Source: Oehlia diaphana
Taxonomy: Eukaryota; Glomeromycota; Glomeromycetes; Glomerales; Glomeraceae
Direction: 5' to 3'
Assembly (NCBI GenBank): GCA_003833135.1
Contig: QZLH01000320.1
Location: 28,540 to 68,825 of the forward strand
DNA: 40,286 bases
Shown in pieces: positions 21,651 through 32,693 of this stretch. The position numbers and the translations under genes are program-made. Under the pieces are notes generated by a model. It was given only the letters and a program-made list of their open reading frames with translations, ran no database searches and was not told the DNA's origin. Position 1 is the stretch's first letter, and the number at the start of each line of letters is the position of its first letter.

Positions 21651-22500
21651 TGAAAATGTTTTTATTTTCATTTCGATTTCATGTATAGTTTACACTATTT
21701 TTGATAAAGTAAAGGCACATACATTTTGTCTTAATAATATTTTATTTTGTATCTGTGTTAACTCACAGATTTTGGAAAATAGAGAGAAAGGTAAGATAAA
21801 AATGTAGATTTGAAATTTAAATGAGAGTAATAGTACTATTATAGATGCAATTAAATTTTGGATCAATGGCATAGAATTAGAAATCTTATGTACTATAATC
21901 AATTCATAGATGTCTTTAACTTTTTTCAAATTGTTCGGATGAAATATACTACTAGATCAGTAAATAACTAATACATATCATCTACTATAGAACTATAGAG
22001 GACATAGTAAATACGGTACATTTGTAAATTTATTCTTAGTAAATGTAGCGATGTAGCGTGGAGATCATAGATACTGTACAATCAAATATCTACTACTTAA
22101 GTGCATGGATTAGATTATATCAGATTTTTACTTTTTGAAACAATCAATATTTTTTGATCATAGATATTATAGAGGATGAAACGCTATAATGATATCTTCT
22201 GCAATGGTTGTATTTACTATAGATTATAGAAAAATCAAAATTTAATGTGAACTCAAATAACATGTTTGAAATATAATTCAGTCTTTATTTTATCTTATTT
22301 TCAATTATATCAAACAAATTGTCTTACGTGCAAGGTTCCCAAGTTAAACGATATTTTGACCATCAAATATTCTGATAAAAAAATCTTACAACTATCATCA
22401 CGTTTTTTATTTAAAGATCGTAAAAGATTAATTATTTTCTCTATTTCATTAATAAAAATCTGAATCAAAATATTTAAAATTATATATATATATACTGTAT

Positions 22501-22560
22501 ATGTATAAAAAAAAAATAAAAAAAATAAAAAAAGAAAAAAAATTAAAAAAAAAAAAGAAA
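22501..22560 (+). repeat. A-rich low-complexity tract
   Basis: Almost only A with scattered T and G. It creates a spurious Lys-rich open frame. Confidence 0.8.
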
Positions 22561-22814
22561 ATTGTTCTCATTGTTCTCGATAACAAATTGAAATCTATAC
22601 CTTTATATAATAAAATCAAATATAAGAAAAATAAAATAATTTATTTAGATTTTTTTCTACATAAATATATACTACTCTCAAAATGCACAAAAAAAAATTT
22701 TTTGAATTATGAATGCATTTCAAACGCAAAACAAAAAAAATATTATTAATTTTCCTTCCCCGACAAAAAAGCTAATAAATAATCCTACCTAAATTATCAT
22801 AAAAAGTCCTAATT

Positions 22815-23528
22815 TTACAAGAAATAAGAAGTCAATGATAACAAAGCACCACCTAAAACAGCAATTGATATTTGATTATCAGTCCTGACAGCGGAAGAAG
22901 CAGATTTAGGTGTTGCAGGTGCAGATGCGGCTGCAGTTGGTGAAGAGGCCTTACTACTAGTGGATTTTGGGGTTGTATTTGGTAGATCATCAGCTGGAGC
23001 AGCCGGTTGGGGTGGAGCTTTTGGTTGTTCAAGCGGGGCTTTAACACCAGGCGCTTTTAATGCTTTACCAGCAGCAAGCACATTGATCGTAGCATACATT
23101 TTACCGGTGGCACAATGATCAGCAACAGTGCAGTAATAGTATACAGGACCTTCTTTTGCCAAAGTCCAAATGGCAGTCGGAGGAGCCGCAGCATTACCAG
23201 CATTTATAGGTGTAATGAAGGCATCTGCTAATACAGATTTAGCACATTTACCAAATTCATCTGCTTGAGTAACATCATGACTTCCACCAACAAAGCTGAA
23301 GGTAACCTATAATTATAACAATATATTTATAAATATTTTCTCTTTCTTTCTTTTTTTTTTATAAAATCTAAATTAAATACTTACGGTATCTCCTACATTT
23401 GCATCAAAGGTATCAGGTGTATAAGCATTTTTACCAGCAGCACCAACTTGGACTGACCAATTTTCACTATTAGCGAATGTAAATAGGGAAGCAATTAAAG
23501 CAACAACTGATAAATGTTTAATCATCAT
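22815..23528 (-). CDS. GPI-anchored cupredoxin (blue-copper-like) protein
   Basis: Two exons on the minus strand, 23528-23385 and 23306-22815, with donor GTAAGT and acceptor TTATAG, giving 211 aa. A signal peptide covers residues 1-20 (LSVVALIASLFTFANS). One cupredoxin domain covers about 22-128: WSVQVGAAGKNAYTPDTF, GDTVTFSFVGGSHDVTQ, and VYYYCTVADHCATGKM. The type 1 copper ligands are all present: His58, Cys107, His112, Met118. Cys69 and Cys113 may form the usual disulfide. A Pro/Ala/Ser/Thr-rich linker (about 130-190) and a short hydrophobic C-terminus (SIAVLGGALLSLTSYFL) indicate a GPI-anchored surface protein. This architecture is common among fungal extracellular serine-rich/plastocyanin-like proteins. 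An electron-transfer or copper-handling role at the wall is inferred; the substrate is unknown. Confidence 0.88.
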
Positions 23529-26427
23529 CTTTATTATATATATATATATATATCTAATATATTGATTATTTATTATATTATATTTATTGATTAAAAAAAA
23601 AAAAAATGAGAAATATAATATTAAATAATAATTAACAAGGAAAAAAAGATATTGGAGAGAGAGAAAAGAAAAAAAATTTTTTTACAAACAAAGTAGTAAA
23701 AATATCAGGGTTATTTAAAGAAATTTTTTGTTTGTTCAACGATGCAAAATGTTGTATCACATAAATAAATTTTTTTGCACTACTTTCAATATATTCAATA
23801 ATCAAATATTACTATGAATGACACAATAAAAATAATTATATAATAATACGGGAAATATTTTCCGAAACATTTTCAAATTTTATTTAAATAGCCAAAAAAT
23901 CTTTTTTTATAGTTTCATTCTTTAAATGAAATTTTTTAGTAAAAATGTTAAAAACGTATAAATTTGGATAATTATGGTTAAAGTAATATTTAAAAATATT
24001 TACATTTTTAAACACATGTTACATAGTTTTTTTAACCAAGAATTGATTAACCTAATTTAGTTAAATATATTTTGTTATAAATAGCCAAATTTGAGAGGGA
24101 ATTTTGCTTTAATGCCAAGAGGGTAGAACTATAAATTGATAATGAGAATGAGAAGTAAAAAAAAAAAAAAGTTAATTTTAGTAAATATGTAAATGTAAAA
24201 AAAAAAGACTCATTTTAATCTGAAACAAAATTTTTTGATCTCTGATATGATAAGAAAATTGGCGTTAATTTTTATTAGAATATTTCTTATAAACATTGAC
24301 GCGTTAAAATCGGAAACGAAGAATTTTCTTTTTTTCTTTCAAATAGATTTTCTTTATTCTTTCAAATAGATTTCATTCTTTCAAATAGATTACAATAGAT
24401 TACTAATAAATCGAATATATTTTACAAATTAATCGATCGTAATTGTAATTTTCATTAAAATAATGAATAAGATAATGTTTATTTCTAGAAAAAAAAAAAG
24501 AAACAATATTATTTCTAAAAATATACTGATTAGTATCAACCTTCCAAATAAAGTAGTATTCTTACTAATCAGGATAATCATAATCCCTATAAATCCGTGA
24601 ACTAAAGAAATCCAAGAATTCCCAAGAATTCTGGACAAAAAAAAAACGAAAAATATTTTTTTTTTTTCCGGATTTTCCCAAATTCTATAATTGGTCAATT
24701 TAATTAGCCGGATATCCTAAATACGTATGACAATACTCCAATAAAAACTTTGTATACTTAATAAGGTTGTAAATAATAAAAGGTCGGGAAAAATGGTTTC
24801 TCAATAAACCGTTATGTGATATTCCCAGTAAAAATTATAAACAATTTTGGGTAGAATTAACCATTCTTTACGAGTTAGTTTTATTGGGACAACGTTGTAC
24901 GGTTGTAGTTTATTTGGTGTAAGTTGAAATAACATCCCATTTCATCATAATTAATAGGAGATATATTATTGGAATTCGAATATATTCCAATACTACAATT
25001 TCATAATGTTAGATACCAAAATTTATTGGGGAAGAGCAAATTATTTTATTTAAAATATTCTTTAGATAGAAACTGTGGAATCATATGATGTGGTGATCTT
25101 TTTTTTAATAAGGCATAAAGCCCTTACATATGATACTTGGATCTGCAATTTGATCTGGTTACAAATTAATTAATAATTAATTAATTTATCTTTGTTCTCT
25201 GAATTCATAAAAGATTTCACTCGCAAAATAGGCAACTTTAAAGGACATAATATTTCTATATTTATACTTTATATAGATATTAAATTTAAATAGAATTGGT
25301 TAGAGTCAATGGTTTACAATAATTATAGGTGCTGTCGGAATTGCCGAATTGAAATTACGGCATCGCAAAATATGAAGTAATATTTAACAAATCATCGAGA
25401 CCAGCAAATTATCTACGGCATAATCAGAAAAAAATATTTACTTTGTGTAATTTTTGTATTTTTGACGTTAAATAATTACGTTATTACGGTGATATAAACT
25501 TCATATGCCGACGGCAAGTATACGATTAATAGAACACGTCCTATGGGCTTAGTTTAAAATCGATGAGACAAGATACTTGTTTTATTAGCGAAAAAAAAAA
25601 AATACAAATAATCTATTATTTAATCAATCATATAATCGATTGTTTTTTTTTTTAAAAAAAAAAAAAAACTTAATAGATTGCTTGCTTCTTAATATACATT
25701 AATGTAAATATCTTATAAATAAAAGAATTTTAAAATATTTATTTTGATTTTCCTTTGAGAACTAAAAAAAAATGGTAACAAAATCTCTTTTCAAATCCAA
25801 ATAAAATAAAATCCTTTTTTTTTTTTTTTTTGAAAAAACTTTTTTTTTTTTTTTTTTAATTGCGGATTTTTTAATGATATAAAATATTTTTTTCGAATTA
25901 TAATGTTTTTATAAGGAAGAATGAAACGATAAAACTATGAAAGGAATGAGGGGAATGAAAGGGATTGATTGAGGGAAAAAATTTTTTACTATATGTAAAA
26001 AAAAAAACAAATGTACTCTATTGTACTATGTGAATATATAAATAGAACAGAAATATTTTACAAAGGGAAGAAAATATATTTACTATTTTGTACAAAAATT
26101 AAAGAGAGAGAAGGTATATTTCGTTGTAAAATTTGTAACTTATTAAATTTCCTCCAGGGAACGAAAGAAATAACATTCTATCTTTGATGAAAGATAAAGA
26201 ATGTTGTAATCAATATATATATGTATATACTATGTATACACATATATTCTATGTCTATAATGAAAAAAATATATATATATAATAAAAATAATATAAAAAA
26301 TGAATGCAAAAAAATGTGTTATATTTAAAAATGCTAATGATCTATTTGAAGAAAATGATATATGTATATATATGTAAATAAATATATAAAAAAAAAAAAA
26401 ATTAATATTTAATTAATATTTAATTGT
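23529..26427. other. Long intergenic stretch with homopolymer tracts
   Basis: A TA microsatellite (23534-23553) lies just upstream of the cupredoxin gene. Long A and T runs cluster at 24150-24210, 25590-25680 (including a T11A14 palindrome) and 25815-25860. The words CATTCTTTCAAATAGATT repeat two to three times around 24335-24395. Possible stem-forming words flank 24590-24640. No convincing gene; the small open frame at 24429-24698 is low-complexity. Confidence 0.5.
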
Positions 26428-27558
26428 TCAGTTGTTCAGTTGTTCAGTTGATTCAGTAATAGTGCCACCACCACTTTTACTAATCTTTTCATTATTACTA
26501 TCACCCAATTCTACATCTACAAAATCTCCTCTGTCTTTAACATAAGTTGGTAAAGGAGTAGCAACATTATGTTTCTTAAAAAGACCATGCAAACGTATTG
26601 AAGAGAATCCTGGTGTTTTTGATTGTCTCTTTTGTTCTTCATTAACATTTAAACTTGTAAAATCGGATAAAGTATGACTTTTTCCATTAGGTAAATTGGT
26701 GGAATTATTATTATCTTGTTGAATATGAGATAAGATCATGACAATAATAACATAAACAGCTGAACTACTTAATATAATGAAACCAAATATAATCGTTGTA
26801 GCCCAAAAAGATTTTTGTATAAATTTACCAGCCAATTGACTTAAATTATAAATAAATAAGGAAAGTATTTCACATGCTAAGAATCCAATAATATTATAAG
26901 TTCTTGAAATAAGATATCGAAATTGTTTTATGGCGTGAATATCATATAATAAACCTACTTCTATAGATATATGCATCTTTATATTTAATATTAAAAAGAA
27001 GATAAGGCATATAGTCATTTGAAACATATAATAAAAATATGTTATTAGCATTGATTGACTCCAAGTCGTTTTGTATAATACTAATACGCATACTAAAGAA
27101 GGATAAATCATTATCCCACTAAGTAAATTAAAATATACGCTAAAATTAAAATATTGATAGGACATAATTTCTTCTTTTGATAAAGTGCTCGTTAAAGGAA
27201 AATATCTAGTAAAAGCTATAAATGCTGCAAGTGACTTCATTGCTAAAGAAAAATTCCATAATATTAAAGATGAAAATTTTAATTGAGGTAAAAAATTATC
27301 TAATTTTTCATTGGAGTTATCTTTAACTGTTATTATATCCGCCATAATTTCTAATAACATGGAAACAAGAATAAATCCTAATCCTATTCCTCTTGGGCTA
27401 ATGGGCTGATTAAAAAGTCGATTACTTTGACTGTTTTTATTTGTCCTCATTCGAATAAATATGAAAAAAACCGACCATATTAATACAAATGATGTTGCTA
27501 AAAGTCTATTTATGTAATTTGTATTAAATATAAAATAATTATTATAATAATTTTCCAT
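26428..27558 (-). CDS. Seven-TM membrane protein, GPCR-like topology
   Basis: An intronless 376 aa frame on the minus strand, the longest and cleanest in its neighbourhood. Seven hydrophobic segments are visible near residues 19-37, 57-76, 97-116, 137-162, 170-193, 221-241 and 250-276. A hydrophilic tail of about 100 residues follows, rich in Asn, Ser and acidic residues. The short N-terminus has an NYYNNYFIFN start without a signal peptide. Seven segments plus a long polar tail is the layout of G-protein-coupled receptors. I see no signature motif (no DRY, no NPxxY) that fixes a family, so a transporter-like or fungal-specific membrane family is also possible. It shares a divergent 950-bp upstream region with the OMA1-like gene. 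Confidence 0.7.
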   Translation of the reverse strand: MENYYNNYFIFNTNYINRLLATSFVLIWSVFFIFIRMRTNKNSQSNRLFNQPISPRGIGLGFILVSMLLEIMADIITVKDNSNEKLDNFLPQLKFSSLILWNFSLAMKSLAAFIAFTRYFPLTSTLSKEEIMSYQYFNFSVYFNLLSGIMIYPSLVCVLVLYKTTWSQSMLITYFYYMFQMTICLIFFLILNIKMHISIEVGLLYDIHAIKQFRYLISRTYNIIGFLACEILSLFIYNLSQLAGKFIQKSFWATTIIFGFIILSSSAVYVIIVMILSHIQQDNNNSTNLPNGKSHTLSDFTSLNVNEEQKRQSKTPGFSSIRLHGLFKKHNVATPLPTYVKDRGDFVDVELGDSNNEKISKSGGGTITESTEQLNN

Positions 27559-28508
27559 TTTTATTTCTTTCCCTCTCTTTTTTTTTATATATATATAATA
27601 TGTGTATGTGTTTTTTTTTAAAAATATATTTATATATTTATTATAAGCACCGTCAAGGGCTTTATATGTATAAATAATTTAATATTTTTTTTTTTTTTGA
27701 GAAGGGAAAAGAAAATAAAAAAGGTCACAACAGAAAAATACCCTCCTATTTTGTTTATATTCGTAGACGAAAGAAAATGAATGGAGGGAAATATGAAAAA
27801 AAAATGGCGAATGTTAATGGTCAAATGGTGAAAAAAATTTATGTTTAATAAATAAATAATAATAAAAAAAATAAGAGGAGAGGGATAAGGTATCTTTCTG
27901 TTAATGAAAAAAGTTTTTTGACATAAAAATCTCCTTTTTTTATATTTAATTAGAAAAATATCCGTTGTTTAAAAATTAAACAAGGAACTCACGTGATCAA
28001 ATGATGATTAACCGGATGTGTAATTATTGTAATAATTAATAATTTTTATTAAACAAAGGAATCAATTAATTTCCTTTATAAAGAGATTAAATTGTTGAAA
28101 TATTATTAGCTAAAAAATAAAAAAGTTATTGTTTCTTGGTTTTTTTGTTGTTTTTTTTTTACTGTTTGTATTTGAAACTGCAATAAACAATAATAAAATA
28201 CGTATATTTCTTACACAATTGTATTTAAAATTTATTTTTTTAGGATATAAGAACCACGTTTTAATTCTTTTATTCATGTATAATTTTGGTTATGATCTGT
28301 AAACTGCGCCATACCATCCCGATATTTCCGATATTTCCGTAAAATTATCGTTGTACCATTGAACATGACATGACATTCACCCTACATCATTTCGCCCCCG
28401 CTAACATCCGATTTATGATGCAAGTTTTTTTTTTTAAAAAATATATATATATATATATATCTGATAATATGCCTAACTATTTTTTTTTTTTTAAAAAAAA
28501 AAAACACA
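27559..28508. other. Divergent intergenic region (7-TM gene / OMA1-like gene)
   Basis: Both flanking genes start outward from here, so both promoters should lie within it. It contains A/T homopolymers, a TA repeat (28440-28460) and a T13A12 palindrome at about 28480-28504 that ends only 5 bp before the OMA1-like start codon. No gene seen. Confidence 0.55.
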
Positions 28509-29720
28509 ATGATCTTAAATTCGACAAGAAATTTATTATTGAAAAGTACATTATCAAAGAATTTGGTATTAAATCAAAATGGTTTATTACATAAATCGAT
28601 TCAAAGTACTTTTACAAGGTATCCTTTAAAAAAATATCCTTCAAGATCATTTTGTAATGATTCACAAGCTGCTATAGTACCATTATTACCAACATTATTA
28701 TTTTCAATACCATTATGTGTACCATATTTCTTAACATTAAGAATGATGGCATCAAAAACACTTTCACCACAAATTAGAACTAAATTAACTTATTCATTAG
28801 GATTCACTTTATTAACTGTACCTACAATATTTTTATTTACATCAGATATTGCACCAAATACTTATAGAAAAAGATTCATGTTATTATGGCCTTGGGAAGA
28901 AACAAAATTGATTGATAAAGCTAATGAATGTGTTGAAAATGTTCTTGGATCTGAAGAAATAATACCTGAAAATGATAATCGAAGTAAATTAATTAATCAT
29001 ATATTAGATCGAATTTGGAAATATAATAATAAAATTAATTTTAATTTTAAAAAACCGACAATTTATTTAATTAAAAATGATGATATGTTAGATGGTGTAT
29101 CTTACCCTTGTTCTGTTATAACTTTAACTACTTCTTGGTTACGTTTAGTTGATTATGATGAAGATTTATTAGCAGCTGTATTATCTCATGAAATTGCTCA
29201 TATATTACAAAATCATGCTTCCGAATTTTATGGTTTATCATTCACATTTAAAGCATTAACTCAACTTCATGATATGTTTTATGATTTATTAAAATTATTA
29301 CCAGGAATTAATAAAGAGAATATTAATAATTGGATTAGACCTTTAATTTATTTACAAAAACATTCTCAAATTTTAGAAAAAGAAGCTGATTTATTAGGTC
29401 AAGAGATAATGGCTAATGCTGGTTATGATCCTGCTAATGCTATTAAATTATGGGAATTAATGTGTAATATATCTTCAACTCAAGTTCCTGATGAATCTCA
29501 TCATGATGATGGTCATGGTGTTCGTCATTCTAGTGAATCTTCTCATCCTTCTAAAGAACAAAGGGTTAAATATCTTACAGAAAATTTAATTAATGTACAA
29601 AAAGTTTATTTTAATACCATTACTGATAATAATAATAATTTTAAATCATTTAATTATGATTTAGGATTAAGAAAATTGGAATTTACTATTTGGGCTATAT
29701 TCGGTAAAAATTTAACCTAA
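28509..29720 (+). CDS. OMA1: OMA1-like mitochondrial M48 zinc metallopeptidase
   Basis: An intronless 403 aa frame. Residues 1-48 are Ser/Thr/Arg/Lys-rich without acids (STRNLLLKSTLSKN... RYPLKKYPSRSF), fitting a mitochondrial presequence. Hydrophobic segments near 54-77 and 96-111 would anchor it in the inner membrane. The peptidase has ITLTTSWLRLVDYDEDLLAA, the zinc motif HEIAH at 227-231 (catalytic Glu228) and the downstream EKEADLLG at 290-297 that supplies the third ligand. GYDPANAIKLWE follows as in OMA1. OMA1 works with the AAA proteases in inner-membrane stress response, cleaving dynamin-like Mgm1/OPA1-type substrates. Length and architecture match the family. Role here is by homology. 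Confidence 0.9.
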   Translation: MILNSTRNLLLKSTLSKNLVLNQNGLLHKSIQSTFTRYPLKKYPSRSFCNDSQAAIVPLLPTLLFSIPLCVPYFLTLRMMASKTLSPQIRTKLTYSLGFTLLTVPTIFLFTSDIAPNTYRKRFMLLWPWEETKLIDKANECVENVLGSEEIIPENDNRSKLINHILDRIWKYNNKINFNFKKPTIYLIKNDDMLDGVSYPCSVITLTTSWLRLVDYDEDLLAAVLSHEIAHILQNHASEFYGLSFTFKALTQLHDMFYDLLKLLPGINKENINNWIRPLIYLQKHSQILEKEADLLGQEIMANAGYDPANAIKLWELMCNISSTQVPDESHHDDGHGVRHSSESSHPSKEQRVKYLTENLINVQKVYFNTITDNNNNFKSFNYDLGLRKLEFTIWAIFGKNLT

Positions 29721-32693
29721 AACTTATGTATAAACTGCATAATAATAACAACATCAATAATAATAATAATAACATTATTAAATACTTAAAAATCATACAT
29801 AATAGAATTTATGAAATTTCATGTACAATTAAAAATAGCATGATACATTTGATACAACAAAGAAAAAATCTTATTTAATAGAATAATAATAAAATAAAAT
29901 AGTTTTGTCCATTATGATAAAATATGAGTACATATTTTTTTTTTTAAATTAACAAAGAAATTTTATGTACAGTTTATATTGTACAGTATAAATAGTATAA
30001 ATACAGCATTCCTAATTTCATCGAAGGGGAATAAAAAAAAATGACCATTTATTTATTTCTTATACCACCATAACAAACAAATACTAGTTTCTTTTTGGAG
30101 AACAGAAATGAACTAAATAAATACCTTTAAACGAAATTAACACTAGTATTAAACTGGGAAACTTGCGCAATAAAGTATTAATTTCTCACATGTCGTGATA
30201 CCGTAGTAATCTGTACACTTATAATATTCACCAATCAAATAATAAATAAAATGTCATACGATTCTTAGAAGTATACATTTGTACGCGATCCGACCGATCC
30301 GTGGCAACAGATGTCAGATGAAAAAAAAAAAAACCAAAAGGTAAAGCGATTATCAATAAAAGTGGCTGTCAAAATTAATTAGTAGATTTGAGGGAAAATG
30401 GTAACAATTTGAATTAATATATGCTGGAGCCTTTGGAAAATGTGATGGTTGACCTCAATATTAACTGAAATATATGATTATAGTTAATTCGAACCTATTG
30501 GAAATCGCGATCGAAACATGATATATCTGATATTGATATATAGTATGAGAAATCGTCGATGTAGCATTCATAATGCCGCAGTAAACAAGCAGTACTTAGT
30601 CGGGTCTAAAATCATTCTTAATACTTTTTTTACTATAGCATGAATTTTTATTAACTTCATTTATCTTAGATGAGAACAAAAAATATGAATTACTTAACCT
30701 ACATGTTATACCTGGCTTTCAATGTGACTAGTATATTGCGCCACTCTCTATTTTCCACCAATGTCACATTCTTTAGACTCCACTTCTTTGTCTTAATTAT
30801 CGTTAACGTATTCCCTTGTTGAAAGGTGAGTATTGTAATATCAATATCGAATAAATCAAAATTAGAGACTTCACGATGTACTGATTTCTAATAATTATTC
30901 ACCCGTTTTACACTTTTACATACCAATACTCAATACCACCCTTTTAATTTTAATTCGACACACCAACTGAATTTGGTCCGAATCAGCTCTACGCAAAAGC
31001 CCAATGTCATTGAATTTTAAATCATTTAACCTGAATTAACAAATTTAATATATCGTTTGACTGTATATAACTGATAATCTAATAATTTCACAAAGTAATA
31101 TATCTACCAGAAAGCGACATCACATTATTCATATTGAGAATCTATCCGTTCATAAAAGCTTAATCACCATTGAATAAACCAGCGTGATAAATGCACCCTC
31201 CGACCAAATAACTGAATAATCATAGAATAAAAAATTAACTCTGTATTTCCATTTTCAAATGTGACTATACTCTACGCCATAGCAGAAATATTCGCACACT
31301 TCATTTCAATGTGCTCAACCTCAACAGGAAACAATTAAATATTATCAAGGTGGGAGTGTACAAGAGCGATTTTGGGAAAGATGATTCATTTTTTAAGAAT
31401 TGAAAAATTAAAAACGCATATTATTCATTGACGTACGTTTCCTTCATTGTTTAATGAATTATGCTATAAAGAATATATATAAAATAACGCGATTTATTAA
31501 TCAAGAAAATTTATAACAAGTATCATGCATTTATTTATATTCCATTATTCCACATATAACTATATAAACCTCTATATTTTTAGTATCTTCATATTTAATA
31601 ATAGATTCCAAATTCGAGCTATTTTCGGCCGTTTATCACTAATGTCGTTAAAAAACCATAATATAAAGCTTCTGGAATGTTAATAACATATCCCGTATTA
31701 AATTTTTTGAGAGTTGTAAGAAATTGCTAGTATTTTGCATTCGATTCTTCCAGAACTTTATTATCTGGAACATCGATTGTAAGTTTTTCCACATAGTGAA
31801 TTCACTTTTAGTTTTCTGGAGGTTTTTTCGGCGGAGGCGAATTCTCTAACACGTTTTTCTATGCTTGCTACATAAGACACAGCTTTAATGAATCGTCGGT
31901 GGGATGGGTTAAAAATACGAGTGGTTTGGAATGCCCAATGAAGTCTAGAGAAAGTTCTTCAGAATGGTTATGCAAGCTATATTTGGATTTTCTCTAAAGA
32001 AGTTTTTAAAGTCTGAATTATACAAAATTTCATTTGGTTTAAACCCCTTGAATAGTCGAATAACTTATAGTCGAAAACGTGGTAGAAGTTATTTTACTTT
32101 ATTTAGTAAATAATAAAAGTAATTGGCGAATGCAAGATCATTTACTTTTTGCTCTTTAAGTGTCTTCCACTCATGTCCTCTCTGAATTGTTATTATAGAA
32201 AAGGGTTGATGTGATTTTACGCGAAAGGTGCATTAAAGATTTCGACGTACGTTTTGTCCGTCCACATACTAAAGTTCAGCAATATTATTTCTTATATAAA
32301 TGCGCTTTGAATGCTGAATATTTTTGGAGGAATCGATACTTTGAGAAATTATTTTATTACATACAGATTCATGAAATTTTCTTCCACTGTTTATTAAATA
32401 GACTCAAAGCGGGTGATAAATAAACATGGTACATTGTGATGACAATACGTATCGAAATAAATAAATACTCACGCTTTCCTTGTATGTTATTTATGTTCGG
32501 GTCTTTATATTATAATAATTTGCATTTTTACACTTCCTTAAAGGGTTCATTTTTGAAACCCGGTTTAAAATCACTAAACTGAAAAAAAAAGACGAGATCA
32601 CAAACTTCAACATATAAATAATGTAAAAAAGGAAATGCCTTTATTTTTATAACATAATAAAACAAATAATACAGAATATGAATATATCTATCA
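29721..32693. other. Long intergenic stretch; no gene seen
   Basis: About 3 kb without a supported gene. The first 300 bases are AT-rich 3' flank. Near 31800-32000, on the minus strand, two overlapping frames give protein-like stretches of 30-50 residues (one ending AFQTTRIFNPSHRRFIKAVS and beyond) in a locally less AT-rich patch. This may be a decayed gene, but no family or start was found. The 70-codon frame at 32211-32423 also has no recognisable domain. Confidence 0.45.

Larger units (their letters stand above)
20404..22814. other. Long intergenic stretch; no gene seen
   Basis: No supported gene in about 2.4 kb. Short open frames (e.g. 21140-21343, 22266-22463) lack domains or splice partners. 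The frame at 22501-22749 is a Lys-rich artefact of an A-rich tract. One patch near 20570-20650 is less AT-rich with GGCGCAGC/GGCGCAAC words. The degenerate tract at 21540-21650 is listed separately. Confidence 0.5.

Noticed and set aside
22501..22749. 82-codon Lys-rich ORF
   Set aside because: It is an A-rich tract translated; composition is not protein-like and no start context or homology is visible.
24429..24698. 89-codon hydrophobic minus-strand ORF
   Set aside because: Poly-Phe/Ile/Leu from A/T homopolymers; no conserved pattern or splice context.
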